DNA of 64,000 nt, taken from positions 1-64,000 of the IMG/VR virus record IMGVR_UViG_3300021440_000013; one strand, given 5' to 3'. Numbering within the stretch: the stretch's first letter is position 1; each line of letters begins with the position of its first letter. This document shows positions 1-9,640 of this stretch, piece after piece. The stretch comes from a virus. The position numbers were made by a program, and so were the translations under genes. Under the pieces are notes generated by a model. The model saw only the letters and a list, made by a program, of their open reading frames with translations. It was not told the DNA's origin and ran no database searches.

Positions 1-24
1 TTTTTTTTTTTGCATAGGAAAGAG

Positions 25-58
25 GAGACGGGGCTAAAACCCCGTCTCTCTTGTTTTT
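25..58. terminator. Hairpin terminator at the 3' end of the first (-) gene
   Basis: A 9-bp perfect stem (25-33 with 40-48) with a CTAAAA loop is followed on the + strand by a T run at 54-58. It lies just beyond the stop of the (-) gene ending at 57. The T run favours termination of + transcripts entering from the left; on the (-) side the U tract is weak, so it may act mainly as a barrier. Confidence 0.6.
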
Positions 59-872
59 ATAAACCTGGGTCTATTTGGAGTTTGAGAATATCCTCATAGA
101 CTAAGCGATCGTTCATGTTGCCGATTGCCATCCATTCTTCTTTCAGGTAATCCTGATACATCTGTTCCGCGTCACTTAACCCATCGATGTACGATTTCAC
201 AGAACCCAACTCCTGACCTCCTTCAATATAACCTCGGTCAAGTTTGATCAAGAGCTCATTGTAGATGAAGCTCTTGACCGCTAACTCACACAACTTGGCA
301 AAAGCATGCGCATTTCGGATATTGATGTTAGTGAGACGCTCTTCGTGCGTAACGACACAGCGGGCTTGAACGACGCTCGCTGTGATGAGGTGGTTTCGGA
401 TCATGATGGTGTAAGGACCCACCACGATGCCTTCCGCGTTTGATACGATCGGGATGTTGCTTCTCGAGTCCATCGCGCGATGCGCTGCGCTCGTGACGTC
501 GTTGATGGCAGCTGGCGTCGACGGGCTGGTGCCGGGCATATAGCTATTGCAAACGCTGTTATACGCCATGTAGTTGACAGACAAAACCGAGAGGATCGTT
601 CTGAAGTTGATTCGCTGAGGCGGAATCTCAAAGATGTAGTTATACTTATCAAGCATCTTTGGAGTTAGATCCTTCAGATCGACAATGATCGTCTCACCCC
701 CGCAGATGTTCGTATCGACGATCACCCTGGCGTTAATGGTTTTGCGCCGGATCTGTTCATCGAGACTGATCGGTGCTGCATGAGGATTATAGGTGCCGTG
801 GTAGGCAAGCCTCAGGACCTCATAGGGGATCCTGAACTTAATTTCATCGATCGCTTTTGAAATGATATCCAT
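57..872 (-). CDS. Hypothetical phage protein, probably virion-associated (271 aa)
   Basis: A 271-residue protein with no motif I recognise. It is mixed alpha/beta in character, with no signal peptide or membrane segment. The ATG at 872 is preceded by an AGAGGT ribosome-binding sequence. It lies 14 nt downstream of the (-) gene ending at 887, so the two form an operon. Such paired medium-sized genes without enzymatic motifs are usually structural or assembly proteins in jumbo phages, but that is inference from context only. Codon use matches the rest of the window. Confidence 0.75.
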   Translation of the reverse strand: MDIISKAIDEIKFRIPYEVLRLAYHGTYNPHAAPISLDEQIRRKTINARVIVDTNICGGETIIVDLKDLTPKMLDKYNYIFEIPPQRINFRTILSVLSVNYMAYNSVCNSYMPGTSPSTPAAINDVTSAAHRAMDSRSNIPIVSNAEGIVVGPYTIMIRNHLITASVVQARCVVTHEERLTNINIRNAHAFAKLCELAVKSFIYNELLIKLDRGYIEGGQELGSVKSYIDGLSDAEQMYQDYLKEEWMAIGNMNDRLVYEDILKLQIDPGL

Positions 873-886
873 GGTTTGAAATACCT

Positions 887-1966
887 CTAAAGGTCGGGTT
901 GTACATGACGCGTGAAGAAATTCACTTCGTCAAAGAGTTCGATGGGGAGCCGCTGCTTAAAAACGTTGTCCGATCTAAAGCGTTTGAGTTCGATCTTAAG
1001 TTGACCGATCGCTGCTTGGTTAAAATGGCGACCTCGCTCACCCGCCACATCCCATAAAAACATCATGGTTTTGATTCGAGCGATATAAAGCGCCCACCAG
1101 ACTTGAACCGTTTCAGCGATATCAGGCATCCTAAAAGGCTTGTCGCTAAAAATACGTGGAATCTGATTTAGGATCACCCCGTACTCTGTCTGTGCGTTAG
1201 AGATGCGTTTAAGCACCTCTGTGAGGACTTTATCCAAGTTGAGCGTATAATCGCTCACTTGGAAAGGATGGCGTTTAACACTATCACCCATAGGCGCGCC
1301 ATAATACAAATTCATCAAACGATTCACCAGCACGATGTCGGTCTGACTCTTCAACATATTTGGGATGACATAACGTGCCACAAACTGACCAACGCTTGCG
1401 ATGGGATGACTGGGGTTTAACAATGCTCGATTCTTTTGATCAAAATAAAAAGCACGATACTGCACCATCAGTTTCGGAATATCGATCTCAATGAAAGCAT
1501 AACCGTGCTCTGTGTTGTGAGGATGTCCGCTTGGAAGCATGTATTTCATGTTGGATACCGGATGGTCAAGCACCCGCACCGCTTCCACATTCCGCCAGTC
1601 TTTCACGATCTCACGCGGATCACTGTCGTCCGTGATCCCAAAGATGATCTCTTTGGATCCATGGTAGAACACCCCATCAAACCATTTGCCGCGACTCACC
1701 GAGGATGTGAGTTCAAAAAGTGTCGCTACCTGTAGGGCTCTGAGTGAAGCGACATCGTAATATTGTTCAAGTGGATACCCGAGTGGTACACTAACAGTGT
1801 TGATGAGTCTGACAAGGAGATGGTCATTCTTCACAGAGAATGCACCATCTCGGTAGTAATCAATAACACGGGTGACATCCTCGACAGTTCGCGCTTCAAC
1901 GTTATTAAAGCCCGCTGGTACGATGTAACTTCCGTATGCCTTAGTTTGGTTAAATAGACCGTACAT
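887..1966 (-). CDS. Hypothetical phage protein, probably virion-associated (359 aa)
   Basis: An unrecognised protein of about 359 residues, first gene of a two-gene (-) operon. I place the start at the ATG at 1966 (MYGLFNQ...), which has AAAGGG 9 nt upstream; an in-frame GTG at 1990 has no comparable site. A TATCTTGACC motif on the same strand at 2007-1998 sits about 30 nt before this start and resembles the putative promoter motif found elsewhere in the window. No enzymatic motif, membrane segment or repeat is visible; a structural or assembly role is a guess from context. Confidence 0.75.
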   Translation of the reverse strand: MYGLFNQTKAYGSYIVPAGFNNVEARTVEDVTRVIDYYRDGAFSVKNDHLLVRLINTVSVPLGYPLEQYYDVASLRALQVATLFELTSSVSRGKWFDGVFYHGSKEIIFGITDDSDPREIVKDWRNVEAVRVLDHPVSNMKYMLPSGHPHNTEHGYAFIEIDIPKLMVQYRAFYFDQKNRALLNPSHPIASVGQFVARYVIPNMLKSQTDIVLVNRLMNLYYGAPMGDSVKRHPFQVSDYTLNLDKVLTEVLKRISNAQTEYGVILNQIPRIFSDKPFRMPDIAETVQVWWALYIARIKTMMFLWDVAGERGRHFNQAAIGQLKIELKRFRSDNVFKQRLPIELFDEVNFFTRHVQPDL

Positions 1967-2269
1967 AGATCGAAGCCCTTTAAAAGTCACTAGATCTGGT
2001 CAAGATAAAAGTAAGGTAAAAAAAGTTTCTCAAATATACATATAAGTTGGAACCTAATTACCTTGCGTTTATAGACGCATGGGACGTAACGTTCTATGTG
2101 CGTAAATATGGCAATCATCCTGTTTCTAAAAAAAGATTGGCCATGTACATATTACTTGACACCTGATGTTATAAGTGTCGCTAGCGATCCTTGAGCCATA
2201 GTTCCGTGGTTTAAGATAAACGATAATGAGGTTGTGCACAAACCTCAAACTTTTTAAATGGAGTAACAT
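1967..2269. promoter_or_regulatory. Divergent intergenic region with promoter-like motifs
   Basis: A gene-free stretch of about 300 bases between a (-) operon and the highly expressed (+) gene at 2270. It is AT-richer than the flanks. On the (-) strand TATCTTGACC occurs at 2007-1998; on the + strand TATTACTTGAC occurs around 2149-2160, about 110 nt before the (+) start. Both fit the TATCTTGTGAC-like motif seen before other genes. A short open frame on the (-) strand through 2126-2356 overlaps the start of the next gene and looks spurious. Confidence 0.4.
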
Positions 2270-4126
2270 ATGGCCACCAACTTCATCAACCCGAATGCCA
2301 ACCAAACCGCCGAAGGTGCTGAAAAGCAACCCGCTCAGCGCACCTGGTCTTTCCACAGCTCCAACCTCCTAGGTTCGCCCGTGGCAGCCGGCGTGGGTGG
2401 TGAGTATCTCCAGAAGTTCCGCCAGACGCTGGCTGAGATCTATAAAGAGATCGTCCCTGGCGTTGAAGTTCAGATGCTGACCCTGAACCGGCAGAACACC
2501 CCGGCACTGCGTTTCTCCGCGATCATCATCGCGTGCCGTATCCCCGAAGTCAGTGTGAACCACGTCGCGTTTCATACGCTGATTCTGGAGGCTACCGGTG
2601 AGCGCCTCCAGCCGGTGATGCGTAACATCGATAACCAGCAAGTCCGGGTAAACCTGGTGACGCCCGACGCGTTCGACGAGGTCCTGCGTAAGATCGCCTA
2701 CGACGCAGTCTCTGAAACGTACCCTGGCGCACCGGTGGTTGTGGCTGAAGGTATGGTGGTTCCGGCTTCCATCGTCCCGAGCAACAAAGATACGATCGAG
2801 AACATCGCCCGTAACGCCGCGATGGCGTGCTTCTCGGAGCTCTCGGTACAGACCAACAACTTTGGTCAACTGAACCTGGCTTACATGGAAAAAGATGTTC
2901 GATTCACCATCGACGTCTCTTTCGGTAACCATCAGGTGACCGATTTCACCGGTATGCCCCAGCGTGCTTCGGTGCTGATTGGCTTTAACAGCCAAAAGAA
3001 GATCGCGGGTCAACAAGGCTGGGGTGTCGAAACGATCAACATCCCGGATTCGGTGTCGCGTATTTGCGAACTGGGCGGTTTCCTTAACCCGATCTGGGCA
3101 CCGGTGGCTCAACAGAACGCCTATGGCCTGGGTTACGGTAACTACATGCAGCCGCAGCAAATCCAACCCACGCAAAAGTTCGCGGCGGAGTTCGTGATTA
3201 CCAGCGTGCGCAGCGACCATGCAACGAGCCCGGCTGCCGTTCTGCTGGCGCTCTCGTCATTCCTCTCCATCGTTGACAACGACACTTGGATCCAAGGTTT
3301 CTTGCCGCGTGGTGGCCAGCGTGATCGCAACCAGATCGATATCACGGATATCGGTGCCCTCAACATCACGGCCAATTTGGCTAACGAAAAGGACCAAGGT
3401 GATTTCGGTACGCCGATCGACACGGCTCCGATGCGCAGTGACCTGCGTGAAGCCAACAAGTATCTGGTCTCGCTGTTCCAGCCGGGTGTAGTGGTGTCGA
3501 TGGACTGCCCGGAAGTGGGTCCGTCTTCGTGGTACATGACGCCCTTCGCGCTGGCTTCGATGGGGATCGGTGACAATGCTGACCGTATCTACAACGCCGC
3601 GATGGAGCTGACCAACGGTAACTTCGGTAAATACTTCGATCGTAAGACCCGGATGTTCAGCAACAGCCAACGTGTTCCGCTGGGTTATTACACCGTCGGT
3701 GATAAGCAGTTCGATATCCGCAGTATCGATTACGTGGCCATCTGCAATCAGTTCCGCAATAACCCGCAGATGATCCATGAGTACAGCAACACCTTCGTGC
3801 CGCGTCAAGGTGTCTCCCCGGCGCGTAACCTCGCGATCCGTGAAGGCATCATTATGCAGGCTCTCAACGAGCAGGCAGTCATCACCGGCTATGCTTCTCG
3901 TGTGACCTTCAGTCGTGAATTTGTTGAAGCGCTCTCGATGGCCATGTCAGATTGCAAGCTTCCCGTGACCGTCAACACCCCGCTCAATGCAGACCAACTG
4001 CGCTCGGGCGTGGCTGCGCCTGACTTCATCAGTGGTTCTCTGGCCCGTGGCACCCATACCTTCAACAGCGGTTATGGTGGTCAGCGTGTTCAGACCAACT
4101 ACACGGGCAATGCGTTCCGTCGTTAA
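2270..4126 (+). CDS. Very highly expressed 618-aa protein; candidate nuclear-shell (chimallin-like) or major structural protein
   Basis: A soluble 618-residue protein with no signal peptide or membrane segment and a Gly/Asn/aromatic-rich, probably flexible C-terminal tail. Its codon use is strongly biased (CTG, CGT, GGT, AAC, AAG), as in the capsid gene at 7436 and the internal-protein gene at 33771 and unlike most neighbours, which indicates very high expression. It has its own promoter-like region and a strong terminator. It lacks recognisable tail-sheath features. phiKZ-like phages make one abundant non-virion protein of about 600-630 residues, the nuclear-shell protein; length, abundance and monocistronic layout fit, but I cannot confirm homology by eye. 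Alternative: a major virion protein. Confidence 0.4.
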   Translation: MATNFINPNANQTAEGAEKQPAQRTWSFHSSNLLGSPVAAGVGGEYLQKFRQTLAEIYKEIVPGVEVQMLTLNRQNTPALRFSAIIIACRIPEVSVNHVAFHTLILEATGERLQPVMRNIDNQQVRVNLVTPDAFDEVLRKIAYDAVSETYPGAPVVVAEGMVVPASIVPSNKDTIENIARNAAMACFSELSVQTNNFGQLNLAYMEKDVRFTIDVSFGNHQVTDFTGMPQRASVLIGFNSQKKIAGQQGWGVETINIPDSVSRICELGGFLNPIWAPVAQQNAYGLGYGNYMQPQQIQPTQKFAAEFVITSVRSDHATSPAAVLLALSSFLSIVDNDTWIQGFLPRGGQRDRNQIDITDIGALNITANLANEKDQGDFGTPIDTAPMRSDLREANKYLVSLFQPGVVVSMDCPEVGPSSWYMTPFALASMGIGDNADRIYNAAMELTNGNFGKYFDRKTRMFSNSQRVPLGYYTVGDKQFDIRSIDYVAICNQFRNNPQMIHEYSNTFVPRQGVSPARNLAIREGIIMQALNEQAVITGYASRVTFSREFVEALSMAMSDCKLPVTVNTPLNADQLRSGVAAPDFISGSLARGTHTFNSGYGGQRVQTNYTGNAFRR

Positions 4127-4149
4127 TCGCAAGCGGTAAGCCTTAAACT

Positions 4150-4190
4150 AGGTGGAGGGGTCAAACCCTCCACCTATTCTTTTTTCTTTT
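4150..4190 (+). terminator. Rho-independent terminator after the 618-aa gene
   Basis: A perfect 10-bp stem (4150-4159 with 4166-4175) with a short loop is followed by a long T-rich run. It lies 24 nt after the stop at 4126 and just before the ribosome-binding site of the next gene, so it isolates the highly expressed gene as its own unit. Confidence 0.85.
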
Positions 4191-4203
4191 GAAGGTATTT
4201 AAA

Positions 4204-5004
4204 GTGGATATAAAGGAACTTGAAAAGCTCGTCAAAAGGATCACAAAGCCCGCCTGGATCCAAGAGACATTTAAAACCACCGACCAAGACGGTAAACTCA
4301 CCGTTTATTTAAAAAGCCCAGAACATATCCCTAAAAGCACCACAGTTAAGAATCTGTTTTCCTCATTCAGGAAAACAGAAGATCCTTTTCCGAGGATCGC
4401 GTGCTTTTGTATCACCGCCATGGTTGAGGAAAAAAAGCAAACGGTCTTTATTAGCTACTTTAGAGTCGCGCTAGGGACAGGTACCGCGACCTATCAGTTG
4501 CGTTCAATCTGGGTAGCGGAACCCAATCACCGCTTTATTAATTTGACGCACTTTAAAGACGGTGATGTGATCATCACTGTGGCAACATTGTCGAGTCAGT
4601 CGCCGCTCGGTTACATTCAGGCTAAGCTTGATCAGGAGGGCGCCTACACGGATTCCTTATACACCCCTGAGTCCATGGTCAGCTCTGAAAAAGAATCGCT
4701 CCTAGAGGCTGCTAAACCACTTAGTTTCGGTGAATCTTTACTCGCCCTAGAAGAGTACACCCTGGAAGAGCTTGAAATCCTAGAAGCCCGCATCCAATGT
4801 CTTCGGAAAAAGAAAGAAGTGCAGAATTTGGCCAACGAGCTCCTGAATGCACTTAACAAAATCGACAACGAACCACTTAAGTACATCGCCAAGATGATCC
4901 CTGAGGGGTTGAAGATGGTCGACATCGGTGAAGCACCTTCTGTAATCGATACACAACTTAACGCTATTCGGCGGCTTATTGCCACTTTCAAAGAGCTATT
5001 TTAA
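4204..5004 (+). CDS. Hypothetical protein (266 aa)
   Basis: A protein I do not recognise. I choose the GTG at 4204 because GAAGG lies 8 nt upstream; the in-frame TTG at 4189 has no such site and sits in the T run of the preceding terminator. The N-terminal half is beta-rich and the C-terminal third (about residues 175-225) is Glu/Leu-rich and probably helical or coiled coil. It ends at a hairpin shared with the convergent helicase gene. No membrane segment or catalytic motif is visible. Confidence 0.75.
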   Translation: MDIKELEKLVKRITKPAWIQETFKTTDQDGKLTVYLKSPEHIPKSTTVKNLFSSFRKTEDPFPRIACFCITAMVEEKKQTVFISYFRVALGTGTATYQLRSIWVAEPNHRFINLTHFKDGDVIITVATLSSQSPLGYIQAKLDQEGAYTDSLYTPESMVSSEKESLLEAAKPLSFGESLLALEEYTLEELEILEARIQCLRKKKEVQNLANELLNALNKIDNEPLKYIAKMIPEGLKMVDIGEAPSVIDTQLNAIRRLIATFKELF

Positions 5005-5013
5005 ACGTTGATG

Positions 5014-5046
5014 CGTTAAGAGAGGGGTTTGGCCCCTCTCTTAACG
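5014..5046. terminator. Bidirectional terminator between convergent genes
   Basis: A 14-bp perfect stem (5014-5027 with 5033-5046) with a TTTGG loop lies between the (+) gene ending at 5004 and the (-) helicase gene ending at 5061. Its symmetry and position suit termination from both sides. Confidence 0.75.
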
Positions 5047-5060
5047 GTTAGTATCTACAC

Positions 5061-6590
5061 TTAGAACAGACTGTCAGAGCCGCCTTGATAACCACTGCCT
5101 CCACGCGGAATTTTACGAAGCGGGCGATAGTTCTCTATATGGAGGTTACTCGGGATCGGCATCTTAGAGGGCGGGAAGGGCAAGAAGAAAGAGCGCGCTG
5201 ATCCTTCAACCGGTGTCGGGAAGCGGTGCTTATCGAGTACGACATGAAGGTAATCACCATTCTCTGTCTCGACCTTGTGGATGAGTAGGCCGATGTCGTA
5301 GATCCGATCAAGACCTTTGGTCTTCTCGAAGTAGCCACCCCCTTTAATGGTATTGAGGAATTGCTCATGCGGCACCCCTTGCAAGAGCCGTTTAGCATCG
5401 GTCGAGAGTTGATGCGGAGTGATGAAAAGAATGTTATTGGCTGCTGAGAACGCCCGGATGCGTGAAAGCATATCCATGACATCGTCACCCATGCTACCCT
5501 GGTTGCAGCCCGTAGTCGGAAGCTTCGAGAGATAATCCACCTCCAAGACTTCGATTGAATAACCCATCGATTCAAGCTCAACCACGCGGTTGATCAATGA
5601 TTGATAGGTCCAACTGGTGGGATTCACCTCATCCATCAGGATGTGGTAGCCATTGACCTGTAGGCACTGCTTAACATAGGAGATCATTTCGTCGACCGTT
5701 ACTTTCTTAACGTCGACGAAAATACCCGTTTCCTGGTATTTAAAGAGCTGATACAAAAACTGTGCGTTATTACGGAGCGGATCTTCGAAGGTCACCCGGT
5801 AGAGCAGCGGCTTTTTCTTCGGATCTTTGGTTTTGGGTTTGTTGAAAAGTGCGATGTGGGCAAACAGGGACAAAGCGAAGCCGGTCTTGTAGTTGTGTTG
5901 AAGTGCGCCAATGACCACGGTGTCACCTGGACGAGGACCCCCCTGAAGCGCTTGGTTGAGTTCTTTCCAACCCGTCGTAAACGCCAAGCCTTCTGAGTTC
6001 GACGCTGCCACCGTGTTGAAGATTTCTCGCATGGAGGTGTCGTCACCGATATCGAGACTGCTGGTGATAGCGGGGTCTTTGGCTACGGCTTTACTTGAAG
6101 TCACTTCGAGCTCCAGGATAATGTTACGAATGTACTCACCCATGTCAGAAATGGTGTGGCGTTTAAAGTTGATGTCGGCGTGTGCCCGCGCAACGATCTC
6201 GGCTAAGCGCAGCTCTCTAAAGTAGTTGAGAAGCGTTTTTCGAAGCGTGGTGATGGTGCGTTTAAGGGTGGGTGGATTCAGTTCACCTTCGAGACCTTGA
6301 GAGATCGCTGTGTAGAGATTGAGATCTCCGTTAGTGATAATCCGAATCTGTTGAAGCAGCTCGAGTAGATCGTACTCGTGACCGATTCGGTTATTACCCA
6401 TCTCGAGCGCAAGCTTACGAAGCTCAAGCGATGTGTCACGACGGGTCGGGATACCGATCACTTTGTCGTTGATCTTGACTTTCTCAAGAATAGTTTTCAC
6501 GAGACCGGAGCTATTCTCGGTCGCGTTTTCAAGTTGCGACTCACGGAACAAAAGCGTGATGCATTTAGAGAGTAGGAGATTGACTTCCAT
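5061..6590 (-). CDS. DnaB-type replicative DNA helicase
   Basis: A 509-residue RecA-fold helicase that would unwind DNA at the phage replication fork. The N-terminal ~200 residues are mostly helical; the ATPase core starts near 'GWKELNQALQGG' (207-218). It shows a degenerate Walker A loop GALQHNYKTG (228-237) with the lysine and a hydroxyl residue kept, a VTFED segment (266-270) with the likely catalytic glutamate, Walker B VLEVDYLSKL (348-357) and an FITPHQLS segment (389-396), as in DnaB/gp41-type helicases. The ATG at 6590 has no clear ribosome-binding site. The Walker A departs from the usual GxxxxGK[ST], as is common in jumbo-phage DnaB relatives. Confidence 0.75.
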   Translation of the reverse strand: MEVNLLLSKCITLLFRESQLENATENSSGLVKTILEKVKINDKVIGIPTRRDTSLELRKLALEMGNNRIGHEYDLLELLQQIRIITNGDLNLYTAISQGLEGELNPPTLKRTITTLRKTLLNYFRELRLAEIVARAHADINFKRHTISDMGEYIRNIILELEVTSSKAVAKDPAITSSLDIGDDTSMREIFNTVAASNSEGLAFTTGWKELNQALQGGPRPGDTVVIGALQHNYKTGFALSLFAHIALFNKPKTKDPKKKPLLYRVTFEDPLRNNAQFLYQLFKYQETGIFVDVKKVTVDEMISYVKQCLQVNGYHILMDEVNPTSWTYQSLINRVVELESMGYSIEVLEVDYLSKLPTTGCNQGSMGDDVMDMLSRIRAFSAANNILFITPHQLSTDAKRLLQGVPHEQFLNTIKGGGYFEKTKGLDRIYDIGLLIHKVETENGDYLHVVLDKHRFPTPVEGSARSFFLPFPPSKMPIPSNLHIENYRPLRKIPRGGSGYQGGSDSLF

Positions 6591-6735
6591 GGTTTAATGA
6601 GTCCGTTTGGCTGTTATTCAAGTTATACGTGGGTCAGGATCGTGGTCTAAAAGATTTAGAGTCATACGAATTTTAAATTCCTTCTCGTTAGGCATCGGTC
6701 ATAAATCTCTTCTCTTTAGTAAAGGATATCGAGAC

Positions 6736-7389
6736 ATGTACTTCGAAACCACTGCGGATACTTCCGTACTCAATTACACACATCCGAGTTATTTTGTGAT
6801 ACCCGGTTGGATCTTTGACGCTTTTACGCGTCGCTTCAGTCTTTCTGAGATCCACGAATATGGGAAGCTGCGTCAAGTAGCCTCCATTCAAGATGTCGCA
6901 CAACTCGAGATCTATGTGACCGCCCTCTTTAATAAAGGCGGTCTGGGAGATATAGATTGCTATGAATTGTCTTCTTTGATCTTTGGGTCTCATTCACGCA
7001 TCGATAACGTGGATCTGCCTAAGGTGACTGAGGAAGAACGCATCGAAATCCAGTCAACACTTAAACTGCTTCTTAAATCTGAGGCAGCGCGTCACGAAGC
7101 CCTTAACAGGCTTCGTAATGTGGAGCGAGGTGAAGAAGGTTGTCTTATCGCCAGCTTAGGTTTTCCTCAATCCAGTGAGAGTGCTGATCAAGTCCCTTAC
7201 CGTATCATTACGCGTGAGGATTGCTTGTATATCATTGTGGAGGAAGGCTTTCTCTCGCATTTTGAGGGTAAAGCCGCGCGGCTTGCCTTCCTTACCCAGG
7301 TCTTGAAAGCGGCTTATGCGATTTACCCGCTGGAAGTAGTGAATCGCAGTGTGTGGTACTCCCACTATGTTCAAGCGCTTCGGCCTTGA
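6736..7389 (+). CDS. Hypothetical protein (217 aa)
   Basis: An unrecognised protein. I choose ATG 6736 (MYFETTAD...) because AAAGGA lies about 10 nt upstream; the frame is open back to a TTG at 6607 without a ribosome-binding site. The upstream part of that frame is probably the leader between this gene and the divergent helicase gene. It directly precedes the major capsid gene (46-nt gap, no terminator visible), so co-transcription into the capsid gene is possible. No motif or membrane segment is seen. Confidence 0.7.
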   Translation: MYFETTADTSVLNYTHPSYFVIPGWIFDAFTRRFSLSEIHEYGKLRQVASIQDVAQLEIYVTALFNKGGLGDIDCYELSSLIFGSHSRIDNVDLPKVTEEERIEIQSTLKLLLKSEAARHEALNRLRNVERGEEGCLIASLGFPQSSESADQVPYRIITREDCLYIIVEEGFLSHFEGKAARLAFLTQVLKAAYAIYPLEVVNRSVWYSHYVQALRP

Positions 7390-7435
7390 AACTCGTTTTA
7401 AACTTTGCAAAGTTCAACACAAGAGGTAATTCCCT

Positions 7436-9607
7436 ATGAGTATCAAATCCAACTCCCTTCGGGGCGGCCAAGTTCATTCGAGCTCCCAAGATGCTCGTTT
7501 CCTGGGTGAACTGAACGCCGCACTGCTTGACAGCGCTCCGGTTCCGGGCAACATCAGCCGTCGCCTCTTCGCTACCGAAGCGATCAGCGAAACCGACATG
7601 ATCCAGATCGACAGCGCCGCTTCGAACCTGGAAGCCACCCTGCGCTCTGTTTCTGGCAAGCTCAACCTGAATATCGCCGGCAATTCCATCTGGGTGGCCG
7701 AACAAGCTGCTGTTCAAGGTGGTCTTCTGGCCAGCGATCCGGCCGCTTTTGCTGGCCGTTCTTCCGACTTCCCGCAGCACAGCACCGCTGACAAGTTCGT
7801 GATCGGTGCTTCCGGTGATCCCGGCTATGTGGGCAAGCGCTCCACCGTCTTCGCAACCGAAGCGTTTGACAACCGTGAAACGCGTAACGCCGTACTGTAC
7901 ACGATGGCGTACAACTACTCGGTGGCGCGTCAAGATGAATTCGGCGAAACCGTGTGGCCGACCCTGACTCTGCCGGCTGACCAAGTGGGTTTTGGCATCG
8001 TCGTGAACCGTCTGACCATCCATCGTGGTGTGACCCATACCGTGGACGGTAAGATCGTTGACTTCAACAAGAAGGATCTGATGCGCGCTGAAGCGGATCA
8101 CACCATCCTGCTGAAAGACAAAACCCGCATCTACCCGGTGGTGCGTCCGGCAGCGATCAATAAGTTCGTTGATGCGGCCCTGATCGCCCCTTACGCCTAC
8201 GACAACGAAGGCGTTGTGATCAACACCGCTCCGTACCGTGTAGGTGAAGAAATCGGCATCGTCGGTATCTCCCAGACCGACGCTCAGCTTGATGCTGGCT
8301 CGGCCAACCAGACCGACACCGTGGATCCGGCCATCTCGCTGGAAAACCTCTACGTCAAGATCGGTAATGATATCATCACCTTCCCGGTCTACAGCCAGCC
8401 GACGGCAAACTTCACCTACGCACCCCAGGGTCTGGACAAGCTGCGTGTGCTGAACTTCCGCAGCAAGGCCGTCTCGATCTCCAACAAGACCAAGCAGTTC
8501 AACGGCGCCGCACTGGTGGCTCTGGCTGACGTTGTGACCAACAACTACACCGTTGTGGTTGAACTGGTTGCTACCGGCGAAGCCAACACCGAGTTCGGTT
8601 CGGTCGTGGTCTATGGTAACAAGGTTGCCATCGTCAAGGTGCAGGATGCTGACGGCAAGCTCATCGCTGACAGCAACCCCGTGGTCCAAGATGTGCGTGC
8701 CGCTTTCTCTGGCGCTCAGATCATCGGCTATGACCTGCGTGCTTACAAGACCAACATCAACATGCGTGAGCGTGGTGATTTCATCGATCGCACCCACTTC
8801 ACCCAGCTGTATGAAGTGCCCCTGCTCTCCCCGATCACGGCTCAGCGTCCGCAGAACACCGACGGCCAACTGGACGCTGGAGACTTCGAAGCCCTGGTTA
8901 CCGCCACCCGTTTCCGTCTGAAGAACGATGCCGTTACCGCAATCTTCGAATGCTCCAAGCGTCTGCAAGAGCATATCGAAGGGGGTTCGGCAGGTGAAGA
9001 AATTCCGGCAGCCATCGGTGCCGCACGTTACCATGTTCGCCCGACCTTCTACGCACCGGCGCCGTACGACGTCACCGCCATCGTTCAGAGCCTGAACAGC
9101 TCCGATCTGGCCTCCGATCTTCAGTCCGCTATCGTGAACATCGTGCGTGACCTGGCTTTCCGCATGTACGTACATTCGGAATATCAGGCTGCTGCTTCCG
9201 CACTGGGTCAAGTCGGTAACCCGACGGTGACGATCGCAACCGATCCGATCCTGCATCGTTACCTGATGATCAATGGCGATCTGCGCACCCTGACCGAAAA
9301 GTTCAGTGTTCGCATCGTCTCGACCCTGGACCGCCGTTTCACCGGCAAGATGTTCATCACCTTCGGTGTGTTCGACGAGAACCGTAACCAAGCGCCGAAC
9401 CTGCTCAACTGGGGCAACCTGGTGTATGCGCCGGAAGTCGTGATGACCGCCTCGGTGCCACGTGGTGAATCGCTGTCGCGCGAAACCATCGTGCAGCCGC
9501 GCTACAAGTTCGTCAACCATCTGCCGATCGCCGCCATGCTCTCGTTCGTGAACGTGCCGGATCTGTTCGCTGACGGTCAAGCGTTCATCACCACCGTTAA
9601 GCCGTAA
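7436..9607 (+). CDS. Major capsid protein
   Basis: A 723-residue HK97-type major capsid protein that builds the head shell; length is close to phiKZ-family capsid proteins (about 750). Supporting features: the 'TEAFDNRETR' and 'ARQDEFGE' segments (about 141-167) typical of jumbo-phage capsid proteins, beta-rich central domains and a C-terminal 'SFVNVPDLF' segment. Codon use is strongly optimised for expression. AATE-like processing signals occur at FATE (45-48) and again at FATE (139-142), directly before the conserved AFDNRE block; proteolytic removal of the first 142 residues would match maturation seen in phiKZ relatives. AAGAGG precedes the ATG and a terminator follows. Confidence 0.85.
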   Translation: MSIKSNSLRGGQVHSSSQDARFLGELNAALLDSAPVPGNISRRLFATEAISETDMIQIDSAASNLEATLRSVSGKLNLNIAGNSIWVAEQAAVQGGLLASDPAAFAGRSSDFPQHSTADKFVIGASGDPGYVGKRSTVFATEAFDNRETRNAVLYTMAYNYSVARQDEFGETVWPTLTLPADQVGFGIVVNRLTIHRGVTHTVDGKIVDFNKKDLMRAEADHTILLKDKTRIYPVVRPAAINKFVDAALIAPYAYDNEGVVINTAPYRVGEEIGIVGISQTDAQLDAGSANQTDTVDPAISLENLYVKIGNDIITFPVYSQPTANFTYAPQGLDKLRVLNFRSKAVSISNKTKQFNGAALVALADVVTNNYTVVVELVATGEANTEFGSVVVYGNKVAIVKVQDADGKLIADSNPVVQDVRAAFSGAQIIGYDLRAYKTNINMRERGDFIDRTHFTQLYEVPLLSPITAQRPQNTDGQLDAGDFEALVTATRFRLKNDAVTAIFECSKRLQEHIEGGSAGEEIPAAIGAARYHVRPTFYAPAPYDVTAIVQSLNSSDLASDLQSAIVNIVRDLAFRMYVHSEYQAAASALGQVGNPTVTIATDPILHRYLMINGDLRTLTEKFSVRIVSTLDRRFTGKMFITFGVFDENRNQAPNLLNWGNLVYAPEVVMTASVPRGESLSRETIVQPRYKFVNHLPIAAMLSFVNVPDLFADGQAFITTVKP

Positions 9608-9640
9608 CCAAGTAACACCGCCACACGACGTGTCAAACCA

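Noticed and set aside
2369-3808. Antisense frames of 283 and 183 codons opposite the 618-aa gene
   Set aside because: Same effect of strong codon bias in the sense gene; compositions are atypical and no ribosome-binding sites support them.
2270-4126. Tail sheath protein as identity of the 618-aa product
   Set aside because: Typical sheath C-terminal features and a neighbouring tube gene are missing; kept only as a general alternative (major structural protein).
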